Positions 22,371 through 33,429 are shown, numbered from the stretch's first letter. The stretch: DNA of 64,000 bases from Pelobates cultripes (GCA_933207985.1 OW240916.1:78891201-78955200); one strand, 5' to 3'. Made by a program: numbers and translations. Notes: a model not told the origin generated them from the letters alone.

Positions 22371-22373
22371 AGT

Positions 22374-24585
22374 TACATAGTTACATAATTAAATAGCTGA
22401 AAAGAGACTTGCGTCCATCAAGTTCAGCCTTCCTCACATTTGTTTTTTGCTGTTGATCCAAAAGAAGGCAAAAAAAAAAAACAGTTTGAAGCACAATTTT
22501 GCAACAAGCTAGGAAAAAAATTCCTTCTTGACCCCAGAATGGCAGTCAGATTTATCCTTGGATCAAGCTGTTATTACCCTACATTGAAAGATTATATCCT
22601 TGAATATTCTGTTCTTGCAAGTATGCATCTAGTAGCCGCTTGAACATCTGTATGGACTCTGATAAAACCACTTCCTCAGGCAGAGAATTCCACATCCTGA
22701 TTGTTCTTACAGTAAAAAAACCTTTCCTTTGCCTTAGGCGAAATCTTCTTTCTTCCAGTCTAAACGCATGGCCTCGTGTCCTATGTAAAGTCCGGTTTGT
22801 GAATAGATTTCCACACAATGGTTTGTATTGGCCCCGAATATATTTTGTATAATGTTATCATATCCCCTCTCAGGCGACGTTTTTCTAAACTAAATAGGTT
22901 TAAATTTGTTAACCTTTCTTCATAGCCGATATGTTCCATTCCTTTTATTAGTTTTGTAGCCCGCCTCTGCACTTTTTCTAGTGCTATAATATCCTTCTTT
23001 AGAACAGGTACCCAAAATTGCACAGCATATTCAATATGGGGTCTTACCAGTGATTTATAAAGAGGCAAAATTATATTCTTGTCCCGAGAATGAATGCCCT
23101 TTTTCATGCATGACAATACCTTAATGGCCTTGGGCACTGCTGATTGACATTGCACATTGTTGCATAGTTTGTTGTCTATAACAATTCCCAAGTCCTTTTC
23201 ATGTGTTGTTATCCCTAATTCGCTTCCATTAAGGGTATACGTTGCTTGTGTATTCTTTACGCCGAAGTGCATAACTTTGCATTTTTCAACATTAAATTTC
23301 ATCTGCCATTTGAGTGCCCAGTCCCCCAGTCTATCTAAATCCCTCTGCAGCAAAGTAATATCTTGCTCACATTGTATTGTTTTACAAAGTTTGGTGTCAT
23401 CTGCAAACACTGAAACATGACTTTCAATGCAGTCTTCAAGATCATTTATAAACATGTTAAATAGAAGGGGTCCCAGAACAGACCCCTGAGGGACACCACT
23501 TGCCACCTCTGTCCAGCTTGAAAATTTACCATTAATGACAACTCTTTGTACTCTGTTTTTAAGCCAATGTTCTACCCAAGAACAAGCATTTTCATCTAGA
23601 TCGATTTCCTTGAGTTTGAACACTAATCTATTGTGTGGAACTGTATCAAATGCCTTGGCAAAATCCAAATAGATCACATCCACAGCAACACCCTGATCTA
23701 TACTTCTACTTACTTCTTCGTAGAATGCAATCAAGTTAGTTTGACATGACCTGTGCTTCATAAAACCATGCTGATTTTTGCTGATAACCATGTTCTTCTC
23801 AAGGACTTCTTGAATATTATCCCTTAATAACCTTTCAAATATTTTACCAGCCACAGAAGTTAAGCTCACAGGTCTATAATTTCCAGGAAAGGATTTTGAA
23901 CCCTTTTTGAATATAGGAACCACATCTGCCTTCCTCCAATCCTCCGGAACACTTCCTGAAAGAAAAGAATCTTGAAAGATTAAAAACAGAGGTTCACTAA
24001 TTTCTGCACTTAGTTCCTTAAGTACACGTGGATGGATACCGTCAGGCCCTAGAGCTTTGTTTATATTAACTTTCTTTAGTTGCTGCAGCACCTTGTCTTG
24101 AGTTAACCAATTACAATTGTTCTGCAAGTTTTTAGTAGCAATCATTTGCACATCTATTGCCATGGGTTCTTCCTTAATATATACGGAGGAGAAAAAGTTA
24201 TTTAAAATTCCTGCCTTTTCCTGGTCTTCATTAATTAACACCCCTGTTTCAGTTTTTAGTGTACCTACACTTTCATTTTGTTTTTTTTTAGAATTTATGT
24301 ACTTAAAAAATGCTTTGGGGTTGGTTTTGCTCTCTTCAGCTATCATTATTTCATTTTGAAGTTTAGCAAGTCTAATTGCCTTTTTGCACGCATTATTTGC
24401 ATCCTTATATCTTTTATAAGATGCATCTGATTTGTCCGATTTCAATGCTTTAAATGCCCTTTTCTTAGTTGTAATCTCTTGTTTTACTTCTCTACTAAGC
24501 CACATTGGTTTTAATTTGTTTCTTTTATATTTATTTCCCAATGGTACATACTGAGAAATGTACCTTTTTAATATTTGTTGAAAGA
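22374..24585 (-). pseudogene. CR1-like LINE ORF2, 5'-truncated
   Basis: Minus strand. A long open frame (22781 to about 24585, roughly 600 codons) starts inside the linker between endonuclease and RT (KPMWLSREVKQEI) and contains the whole RT: KALGPDGIHPRVLKEL, NYRPVSLTSVAGKIFERLL, NQHGFMKHRSC, YLDFAKAFDTVPH, SGVPQGSVLGPLLFNMFIND, and the intact catalytic SVFADDTKL. A frameshift near 22830 moves the last part into another frame (to 22579) with the CR1-type ending (RQRKGFFTVRTIRMWNSLP). The 3' end is a short ATGTAACT-type repeat at 22374-22393. The first Met is not a true start. A second copy of this 3' end lies at 56938-57480. Confidence 0.92.
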
Positions 24586-24604
24586 TTATGCAAATGAAAC
24601 CTGG

Positions 24605-25106
24605 TGTCACATAGTCATCCGCTTATAGAAATGTGGTTAATGACATTTACTGTCCACACAGGAAAAGTTGTGCCGAGCAGCAACCTAATCCACAGAAGGG
24701 TTAATGCTGAGCAGCAATTATGCAAATGAAACCTGGTAACTGACTTTGGGGTCAAAGGCCGGTTACAGCCTATCAGAACTAAAGGAGGGATATTTAGGCC
24801 CAGTTCTCATCCTGCTCAGTGCCCTGTCGTGGTTTCCCTTGTGGTTGTCCGAGAGCGCGTTCCTGTTATTAGTTTTCTAACTGGTTTTTGACTTTGGCTT
24901 TGTTTATTGACTTCTCTATATTCTGGTATCCTGACTCCTGGCTTTCCTCATCGCTGCGTCCCTCACTGTGTTCCCTGACCTAGGCTAGTATTTTTGACTA
25001 TTCTATGTACGTTAAATCCAGCCATTCTAAGGACCGGTAATACGTTACTTATTTGTCATCTGTGCTATACAGTTCTACGTGCTGGATCAAACAGTAATCC
25101 TGACAG
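24605..25106 (+). mobile_element. LTR, probably of a Ty3/gypsy element
   Basis: This non-coding block contains a duplicated 20-mer (ATTATGCAAATGAAACCTGG at 24585-24604 and 24717-24736) and 'ctgtcgtggtttcccttgtg', and ends 'cagtaatcctgaca', a typical LTR 3' end. The left end is unclear. It lies downstream of, and in line with, the gypsy RT fragment at 17463, so it may be that element's 3' LTR separated by later insertions. That link is inference. Confidence 0.5.
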
Positions 25107-25254
25107 ATTGAGAGTGTGATGGTGAGAAAGAGGTGAAAATAAGCTGAGAAATATCATTCCAAGAAAGAAGAAAATGTTGCCATATTCGTAAATCAGCTAA
25201 GACAGGGATTCAAGGAGAACGGTCACATAATCAGACAAGCTGGGAAGTAGACAA

Positions 25255-25620
25255 AGAAGCTTAGAAATGAATGCCCTGGGATGATTCGCATGGCAAAACT
25301 GAGTGACCCCAGTAAGAACTGAAGCTCCCTATGATTATATCAACCAGCCCGCAGGAAATGGTCAATTTTCTCACTAATGTGTACCAGCTTCTCCTCTGAA
25401 AGGCTTGCCTGAAAAACGACCGTGTCCAAGGTGATGCCCAGGAACACCAACCTAGTGGAGGGGCCAAGAGTCTTATCAGGTGAAATAGGGATACCTAATG
25501 TGGTGAAACCGGCAGTAGTGCTGAAAATACTTGAGGTGTCTGTGTACCAGTTTCTACCAGGAGAAATTCGTTGAGGTACTGAGTCACCGTGTGACATCGA
25601 ACAACATTGAGAAGCAGCCA
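25255..25620 (-). pseudogene. DIRS-like reverse transcriptase fragment
   Basis: The minus strand encodes FTTLGIPISPDKTLGPSTRL followed by VFLGITLDTVVFQASLSEEKL, the conserved RT segment after the catalytic box in DIRS-order elements. The plus-strand element at 30838-30990 carries the same motif (SLGVPLSPDRTLGPTTKLVF). It is a short piece with both ends missing. Confidence 0.75.
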
Positions 25621-25624
25621 GCAG

Positions 25625-26046
25625 CTCTAGCTATGATTTGGCCCGAGGGGAATGTGGCCGCCAAAACGTTGTGGCAGGGTGTTGGCCTCTCGGAATGTTA
25701 AGAGAATCAATACGTATAGCCGTGATAGGTGACTTCTAACTAATTAACATCCTAAAGAAGGGTCTGTGAAAAAATAAGTATAACGTGGGGTCGTGTGGGC
25801 AAGCCTCTGGTTTGAGGCAGGTCATCTGGCCTTGCTAGTGTGAGACCGATATGAGTAAGAAAAGTGAAGGTTAGCACCTGAAACCTATAAGCCAATTCAC
25901 TTTCCCAAGGCGTGGGCTTGACTCATGTGAAGCGTAATGTGTGAGGATAAGGCACGTACCTTGAAAGAAATAACGTAGCCTAATGACAGGAAAAGGGTAA
26001 ATACAGGGAGTATACACCTATAAAAAGAAGAAAAAAGAAAGAGCTA
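25625..26046. other. unassigned sequence
   Basis: No recognisable coding segment or terminal repeat. It ends at the target-site duplication of the hAT element. Confidence 0.5.
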
Positions 26047-26574
26047 CTGCCATACAGGGCCGTCTTTAATAACGAATGGACCCTGGGCAAGTGTTTGCTT
26101 GGGCCCCCTGTGCCCTGCCGCTCTCGCCCCTCACTCCCTGGTATGCAATCACGGCATCCATCCCAACGCAGTGGCGGTACTAAAGTAGAATGAATTTTAT
26201 TGGGACCCCCAATTGCAAGGTTGGACTAAAGGTAGAACCCCATCTGTCGTGCAACTCCAACAATGCTTTGACAGCTGGGACTCTACCAATTTCCCATGCT
26301 TGCAGGGTTGTATTTAGCACTGAGCCATGTTAGTATGTTTGAATGTAAGCATGTGTTTGTATGGAGTATGTTTGTGTGAATGTGTTTGTATGTGGTACTG
26401 GAGTTTGAATGCAAGTGTGCATTTATGTGTAGTGTTTGTTTTTGAATGTAGGAGTGTGCTTGTATGTAGTGTTGACGTTTCAATGCAGGAGTGTGTTTTA
26501 TATGTAGTGTTGAAGTTTGAATGGAGGGGTGTATTTGTATTTAAAGTTGCGGCTCAGATGCACAGGTACACACT

Positions 26575-27234
26575 CTGACACACAAGCAGATACAAAGATA
26601 CATACACTGACTACATACAGATAAACAGGCACATACACTGACAGACACACTGACACAGGTACATATATTGACACACACACAGACACATACACTGGTAGAC
26701 GTACTGACAGACATACTGACACAGGCACATACTGACACAGGCACATATACAGACATACCGACATACTGACACACACACACAGACACATACACTGATCAAC
26801 ATACTGACACACATACACTGACAGAAATACTGACACCCACACACTGACAGATATACTGACACCCACATACACTGAGAAATACTGACACATACACACAGGC
26901 ACATACACTGACACACACAGACTGATATACTGACACACACACACACAGACATACTGGCACACAGACAGATATACTGACACATGCATACACATGCACTAAC
27001 AGACATACTGACGCACTGACAGACATACTGACACACACATACTGACACACACAGATATACACACACATATATACTAACACACAGACAGACAGACATACTG
27101 ACACACACACACAGACATACTGACACACACACAGACATGCTGACACACACACACATACACTAAGATACACTAACACACACATACACTAACACACACATAC
27201 ACTAACACACACTAACACACACACACACACACTA

Positions 27235-27266
<32 letters not shown>

Positions 27267-27535
27267 AAACACACACACTAACACACATACACCAACACAC
27301 AAACACACACACTAACACACATAAACACACACATACATACACTAACACACACATACACTAACACACAAACACATACAGACTAACACACATACACCAACAC
27401 ACACAAACACACACACACATACAACTAACACACATACACCAACACACAAACACACACACACACACACAAACACACAAACACACACACACCTAACACACAT
27501 ACACAAACACACACTAACACTCACTTAACACTAAC
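26575..27535. repeat. CA-rich compound microsatellite/minisatellite
   Basis: Units of ACTGACACACACAGACAT type pass into CACACACTAACACACATACA type. It yields long but meaningless minus-strand frames of Val, Cys and Ser. It is inside the hAT-like element. Confidence 0.95.
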
Positions 27536-27589
27536 ACTATTTTTTTTGTAATCCCCCCAGCCTCCTTACCTTTTGGAGTGCTGGGGGGA

Positions 27590-27900
27590 TTCCCTGGGGT
27601 CCAGTGGTGCTGCTGGCTCCTGGGCGGGTGGCCGGTCAGGCAGGCGGGCGCGCGAGGGAGCACTCAGTGCTTCCTCTTCAGCTCCCTCGCGCGCCGCGTA
27701 GGGATGCCGGCGCCGGAAGATGACGTCATCTTCCGGCTCCGGCATCAGTGCGGTGCGCGAGGGAGCTGAAGAGGAAGAACTGAGTGCTCCCTCGCGCGCC
27801 CGCCTTCCTGCCCGACCGGCCGGCCACCCGCCGGGGTCAGCGGGGCCCACGGGGCAGGTGCCTCGGGCCCCCCAAGAGAAACTGGGCCCGGGGCAGCTAC
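27590..27900. repeat. large palindrome centred on TGACGTCA
   Basis: Two arms of roughly 100-150 bp meet at 27721-27728. The inner arm pair is GCCGGAAGATGACG/TCATCTTCCGGC. Matching GCGCGCGAGGGAGCACTCAG / CTGAGTGCTCCCTCGCGCGC arms lie further out. The structure lies between the CA-rich array and the right TIR. The centre is a perfect CRE-type octamer. The high GC gives mirror open frames on both strands, which are not genes. Confidence 0.85.
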
Positions 27901-27938
27901 CCCGTTTGCCCCGCGTTAAAGACGGCCCTGCTGCCATA

Positions 27939-29065
27939 GAATAGATATGATTAAAAATTAACTTTTAATAGTCTAATTAAAATACGATAAAGAGTGAAGA
28001 AAAGTGAATATAAAAACTCTCAATACACCAAAAAGTAGTATAAAGAGGTGAATAATACACATCAATTATATGATTCTAGTGTCCAAATTGTTACAACTTG
28101 ATCATTTGACATATAATCAGCAGTAAGATAGTGTATAAAATTGTTCTGAATTGATAATTTCAAATGGCTAAATAGATGCAAATTACTGCTTACTTTTGAT
28201 TCAAGCCAATATGAAAAATATTTGTCCATAAAAGGTAGAGATGATTAATGAAAATCCCAATATGAGTGTTATAAAAGAATATTGTCAAAAACTTATCAAA
28301 AGCTAACTGTGCCTTCATGGGCACCTACCTCTACGAGATTCCACTAAATAAGCTAACTAGCCGAAAAGTAGATCAGTCTGCCGGACGAATACTGTGCACT
28401 ATTCCTACGTGTTTTAAATGAAAGAATCACTGCTTGTTGCTAAAAACTAAAGCTGCAGTTACACTAAATACTAGAGATTGCTGTCTAAATAGATCATCTC
28501 ACTAAGTTTCCATAATCAACTCCAGCTACTGCAATCCTAAGTTAGCTGTTAGTCGGAAGGAAAAAGCTCTGATAGGCATACCCCAAACCCCGATAAACTA
28601 TCTTTGTAAAATTGATTTCTATGCTAAACGGTACAAAATGACCCCAATAAGTAATATATCAAATACAAAGTAATAGATGGTGGTTTGAGAAAGGGGAGCA
28701 ATCTCCCAGAAAAAACCCCGACGCGCGTTTCGCCGGTAAGGCGGCTTTTCAATGAGATAGATATGTGACAATGTCAGGAGAGCCACGAACGTAGTTTAGG
28801 AAAAGGAACGCTGTGGGGACATGTAAATGGCCAGCTAGAGATAGCTCATACATGAATAAATGAATATTGAGCCATAAATTAGCTTAAATAAGTTCAATGA
28901 AGTATGTAATTATCACCAGTCTGAAACTCGTTTTAGTAGATAACACCTAAAAAAGAAAAAAGGGGTAATTTGCATGGTAACGTATCACCTGAACAAGAAC
29001 GGCCCAGGTAAGAGGGTAATGGGAATTTTATAGCAGATAAATTCAAACAAGATAGATTCAAACTC
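27939..29065. other. Penelope-like partial-LTR remnant and AT-rich sequence
   Basis: The only distinctive segment is a hammerhead-like motif on the minus strand at 28721-28757 beside 'gacgcgcgtttcgccgg', a sequence type common near the ends of Penelope-like elements. No coding segment is recognised; the rest is AT-rich. Confidence 0.4.
28721..28757 (-). ncRNA. hammerhead-ribozyme-like motif 2
   Basis: On the minus strand TTGAAAA precedes a GCCGCC...GGC stem, then the exact GAAACGCG. The GAAA strand is kept but the CUGANGA box is degenerate. Probably a Penelope-derived relic. Confidence 0.35.
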
Positions 29066-29229
29066 CTCCCACATATACAGACTTATGGCCTTAAAACATA
29101 TATATATATATATATATATATTGTTGATCTTGAGAAAGACCTGCATAGGTCGAAACGTCTATCCTAATTTTTTTGCACAATAAACCAGTCACACATTTTT
29201 CAAGTCCAGCAGTGCACCTTCATTGATTT

Positions 29230-29285
<56 letters not shown>

Positions 29286-29313
29286 CCATAAGGCCTGCAT
29301 TTGTGGGAGGAGT
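29066..29313. repeat. inverted repeat enclosing (TA)n and a Penelope-like 3' end
   Basis: AACTCCTCCCACATATACAG (29066) faces GCATTTGTGGGAGGAGTT (ending 29313), with inner TTATGGCCT / AGGCCATAA arms. Between them are (TA)n runs at 29098-29121 and 29231-29282 and a segment with a hammerhead-like motif and an AATAAACC signal. The outer repeats could be terminal repeats of the DIRS-like element that follows. Confidence 0.6.
29129..29160 (+). ncRNA. hammerhead-ribozyme-like motif 3
   Basis: CTTGAGAA, stem AGACC/GGTC around TGCATA, then GAAACGTC. It has a complete GAAA strand and a near-consensus first box, with a compact stem II. This is the best of the three motifs. Confidence 0.45.
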
Positions 29314-31490
29314 TATGTTCCCTATATAAACCCTGAACACCTATTTACCTCTGCCGTTCACGCTTATTGCGTCCCCATAGCAACCAGCATTTCCGGTTTG
29401 AGATACCCACCAAAATGTTCTGATTCTGCAGCGTCCACTGCTCAGACCTGCGGTCCTTCCACCCGGCTTCTCCACAGACGCTTCTCCCATCTTCCACACA
29501 CGAGATCCAGCACATACACATAAGTGCCACTTTTGGTTATTTCCCACGTTTGGACCTAAAAATGCGGGGTCCCTTCTTATTTCACTTACCCATTCGTTCA
29601 GTTCATCGGTTCGGCCCATGTCTTAACAAAAAATTGTCCATCCCTCAATTTGTTTTTGCATTTGGTACCCACATAGAAGGGAAGAACTGGATATATACAT
29701 GCATAAAGTGGTTGACTTAGGGATTAAATACGGGGGTTCCTCATTCTACGATTATCATAAGTCAGTATCGGCCAAAGCAGTAACTCATCTGGTCCAGTTT
29801 AACATCCGGATAGACTAGTGTCAGATGGACAAGGAGTTGTTCTGCCAACATTTTGCTGGCTTGAGGCACCCGTCCTGTGCAGCTTGTAGTTCCACTTCAC
29901 ATTTCACCGATTTTTGCCCATGTGAGGCAGATCCCTCCTCTTCCCACCATACCTTCAGATTCAACACAAGGCAAGAAAGCGGTCAGAGGGACAAACTGGG
30001 CAGACCCATTGTGTTTCTGGGCAAGGCGCAGGTGTGCAACAATTTCAATGCCGGCACCTGCAGCTGCAGCACATGCAGGCTGTTGCACATCTGCTCCATT
30101 TGCTTCAGAGCTCACACTAAGACCATGTGCCCAGCCAGGCTTTCCCGTAAGAAATGACTAACCAAGGTTAACATAGACGTTTTGGCTTACTACCTTAGCT
30201 CTCATCCCGCCATTCACTTAGTGGAATATTTGGTGTCAGGGTTCTCACAGGGTTTTCACACGGGTCTAATTGCCATCCCCTCAGGCACCTTAGAATTCCC
30301 TAATCTGCTGTCCGCCTCCAACGACGCTCCTACAGTGGACTACCTTCTATCCACTTAGGACTACCTCCTATCCACTTCTCTTCCTGATGTACATACCCCA
30401 TTGGGGTAGCTGTAAACAAGTATTCTAATAAAAAAACGTTTGATAATCGATCTTTCAGCTCCTCATTCTTCTCACACCCCCAGCATTAACTCACTTATAC
30501 CTGCTGAAGAGATTTCACTCCAGTACGCCACGATAGACAATGCCAGGCAAGCCATCATACTAGTAGGCAGTCGAGCATGGCTGAGTATAACGGACATCTC
30601 TAATGCCTTTAAACTCCTACCTATTTACCCGCCCCTATGGCACATACATGGCGTCAAATGGAGAGGCAAATACTATTTCGCAACACTACTCAGGTTCAGT
30701 TATAGGAGCAGCCCTATACTATTTGACATCTTCACAGAAACACTCTGCTGGCTGCTCCTGAACATGATCAGGTGTCCATCAGTAATTCACTATTAAGACA
30801 ATTTCTTGTTGATAGAAACAGACTCCCATGCACCTAGCAGCATTCACAGCACCACAGCCCTCTTCACGTCCCTGGGGGTTCCCCTGTCCCCAGACAGAAC
30901 ACTGGGACCCACCACAAAACTAGTTTTTTGGGTGTATTTCACTGGACACAGTTTCCTTCCAAGCTAGCCTCCCACAAGAGAAATTGGCCCACATCAGAGG
31001 GGAAAGCGATCTATTCCTTCAGAGTTAAACCTGCACAAGAAAAGGACACCAATCTTTATTAAGGTCCCTTAACTTCACCATGCAGATCATTCCACAGGGC
31101 AGATCATTTGTCTCAAGACTATGTCTCCTACATGGGGTACCTGACACAGGTACTATTACCATCAACCCACCAGCCAGGGCAGACTTGTTCATGTGGAGGA
31201 ATTTCAAGTTTGATTGGAATGGAGTCTCCCTGTTCATCCCCCCACTATCTGACCAATCTCCAATAATTCAGACAGACGCAGCAGCACACACCAGGTTCGC
31301 CACAATATTTGGCAACCACTGGTTTATGGACAACTGGCCTACGGAGACGGATCTACTCCCAGCATGCTAATGTATGTGGGAAAAGCTACACTATCTATAA
31401 TCACTACTTAGTCTAGAAGGAGCTAATACACTATGGGGAAGGGAATCCTTGGCGGCGATACTAGCGTGGTCTGCTGCACTCTGCAATATT
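29314..31490 (+). pseudogene. DIRS-like retrotransposon fragment (gag end, RT, start of RNase H)
   Basis: A gag C-terminal frame (29825-30157) has GRPIVFLGKAQVCNNFNAG followed by a Cys/His cluster CRLLHICSICFRAHTKTMCP. The RT frame (30440-30796) has IIDLSAPHSS, ISLQYATIDNA, LSITDISNAFKLLPIYP and a frame end at HY-stop-DNFLL (about 30790), where HYLDDFL is expected: Leu is now a stop and the second Asp is Asn. SLGVPLSPDRTLGPTTKLVF follows near 30870. The frame at 31080-31370 has IIPQGRSFVSRL and RADLFMWRNF, then IQTDAAAHTRF, the RNase H start with its catalytic Asp. No recombinase follows. It differs from the Ngaro-like element at 8379 but matches the piece at 25255-25620. Confidence 0.85.
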
Positions 31491-32315
31491 ATATGAATAG
31501 CACACTACAACATAATATAAACAGAAACTTTTGTTACAACTATATTTGTCTTTGCTGCTGAGGTAAATACAGATACAGTGCAGCATAAGAGGAGCCTTCA
31601 CAAATGTTTAGGCTTAAATAAGATATGGTTTTGTTTTGATTTCAATTCACTTCTGAAACTGTAAATGTCTGCATCATATCTGTAGATGACCAACTTTACA
31701 AATATTCAGCCTATAGAAATGTTGTATTTAAAAATGGAAGCCTATCAGAATGAATGGAAAACTTATTTTGTTAGACAAATGGCAGATCATCATCACCCTT
31801 TGCACAGATACAATTATTTTCAAATATGTTCCAAAATAGCAACACTTCCTTCGCTGATGACTTCTTAGTTGTTCTTTTTCCAGAGTGCAAATATACAGTA
31901 TTTAATTTATTTTAACATTTCCCGACAGTGTTTTCAAGGTGCGACAAAACTGTTTTAATAACAAATAATTCCTATAGAGTATGTTAAATGGCAACATCAT
32001 AGGCATGTTTCTAGTTAGCTCTTCTGAATCGAGTAATGTGCAGAGCAATAGCATATTTTGTTCCATAGTCGAATATATTGCTATCATAAAATGTCTAATT
32101 TTACAATAATCTTTTAATTTTTTTTTATTTGTTTTCCACTTTCAAAACTGTATCTAGCACTAGTATCAACATTGGTATAATATACAACAGACAGCTTTCT
32201 CCTCTGGAGCTGGTTGATCATCAAGAAAACCTGCTGCAGTATATCCACTCTGCTGGACTGAGAACATTGACTGTAACAGTGGTGGAGGATTTGGAGGAAC
32301 CCATCATGCTCTTGT
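31491..32315. other. mostly unassigned; possible short coding segment at 32150-32323
   Basis: AT-rich sequence without terminal repeats. The plus-strand frame 32129-32326 (65 codons) follows a pyrimidine-rich tract and CTAG, and reads IGIIYNRQLSPLELVDHQEN in its middle. The frame is cut by the hAT insertion at 32324. I do not recognise this protein segment. Confidence 0.4.
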
Positions 32316-32323
32316 GTTACAAG

Positions 32324-33019
32324 TAGAGTTGAGCAAACCTGGACTGTAAACCTGGACCTGGACTGTTTGGGTTCGTACCGAACATTAAGTTTTTTGGACC
32401 CCGGACCGAACAGGGACATATTGATGGATTTCAAGCCAACCAATCAGAGTGCTGTGACAGGTAAATGTAGAGACTTACCTGTCAGTCTCTTCATTTACCT
32501 GTCAGAGCACTCTGATTGGATGGCTTAAACCCACCAATCAGAGTGCTCTGAGCCTAATTGCAGGGCGGGACAAGGTTATTTTTTTGGGGGGAGGGATTGA
32601 CTAGGGGCTTGGGGACTGAATTTACTAATACTAAGTAATCTTTACTTAGTATTAGTAAATTTGTCTGAAAAACCAATTTAGGTCTTTCAGCCTTTTGGTA
32701 GATAGCTCCCTAATACCGTGGGAATTAGGGAGTTATCTACTAAGCGGCTGGTTATTTTATGTATTTTATGTTATTTTAAGTGATTTCCCTATCCACATTT
32801 GTTCGCAGGGCACTTGTCCTACTCTTACCCCTATGTTACTTCCTGTTGCAGCCCTCTAGCCCTTTCCAGGACTTTTTAGAGCCATTTTTGTGCCCAAAAG
32901 TTCGGATACCCATTGACTTCAATGGGGTTCGGGATCAAGTTCGATCCCGAAACCGAACTTTTTTCCGAAGTTCGGCTGAACCTGCCGGACCCGAACACCC
33001 AGGTGTCCGCTCAACTCTA
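32324..33019. mobile_element. hAT-like non-autonomous element, 696 bp
   Basis: TIRs TAGAGTTGAGC and GCTCAACTCTA are exact inverses and are flanked by a perfect 8-bp duplication GTTACAAG (32316-32323 and 33020-33027). Inside are a CCAAT-bearing inverted repeat (32413-32545) and a 'tagatagctccctaatacc' hairpin module (32697-32755), both shared with the 2545-4620 element. It also has TTCGG-rich ends. No transposase. Confidence 0.92.
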
Positions 33020-33429
33020 GTTACAAGACTTTCTTCTTAGCCATGGACTTAATTCTAGATGGAGTTTTATCCATCAGTTCATTTCACCTATCATACTTTT
33101 AAGGGAGGTAAGGATCTAGCCCTGTGCTCTAGTTTCAGTATTCAACGTTGATCTCAAGCTTTTATCTGGTGCAGTGCATTTTGCACTCCCTCCCAGATAT
33201 TATTCACCTGGCTCAAACAGTGTTCATTGCCGGATGAGAGATCTGGGACAAAACTCTCTGGGCCATGAACTTGATACTGTCGATGGATGTCAAAAAAGCA
33301 GTCAACAGAGTGGACTGGGGATTTATGTTTTCTTCATTACAGGAGCTTGGAATGGGAACAAATTCCTGTCCTAGATTGTTGCACTTTGCATGGAGCCTGT
33401 GGCCAGGTTTGCATAAATGGAGCACTGTC

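Larger units (their letters stand above)
18108..22373 (+). mobile_element. Penelope-like element (RT plus GIY-YIG)
   Basis: A Penelope-like retroelement in plus orientation. It has a non-coding 5' part, a reverse transcriptase in two frames (19216-20194), a linker (20195-20854) and a C-terminal GIY-YIG endonuclease (about 20975-21310). Near-identical inverted copies of a 142-146 bp segment lie at 18468-18609 and 22225-22370, consistent with the inverted partial-LTR layout known in the group. A hammerhead-like motif lies at 21882-21910. Frameshifts and stops make it inactive. It separates the gypsy RT fragment from CR1; its exact outer ends are inferred from loss of neighbouring similarity. 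Confidence 0.85.
26055..27930. mobile_element. hAT-like non-autonomous element with microsatellite cargo
   Basis: TIRs CAGGGCCGTCTTTAA (left) and TTAAAGACGGCCCTG (right) are exact inverses over 15 bp. They are flanked by a perfect 8-bp target-site duplication, CTGCCATA (26047-26054 and 27931-27938), the size made by hAT transposases. The 1.9-kb interior holds about 950 bp of CA-rich array and a palindrome of about 300 bp near the right end. No transposase is encoded. The design parallels the elements at 1-697 and 58246-60089, whose TIRs begin CAGGGCCGGCCTTAGG. Confidence 0.9.

Noticed and set aside
26498..27182. Long minus-strand open frames rich in Val, Cys and Ser
   Set aside because: They are translations of the CA-rich array; a CA repeat lacks stops in that frame.
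27566..27944. Overlapping frames on both strands, GC-rich
   Set aside because: They are mirror products of the palindrome at 27590-27900.
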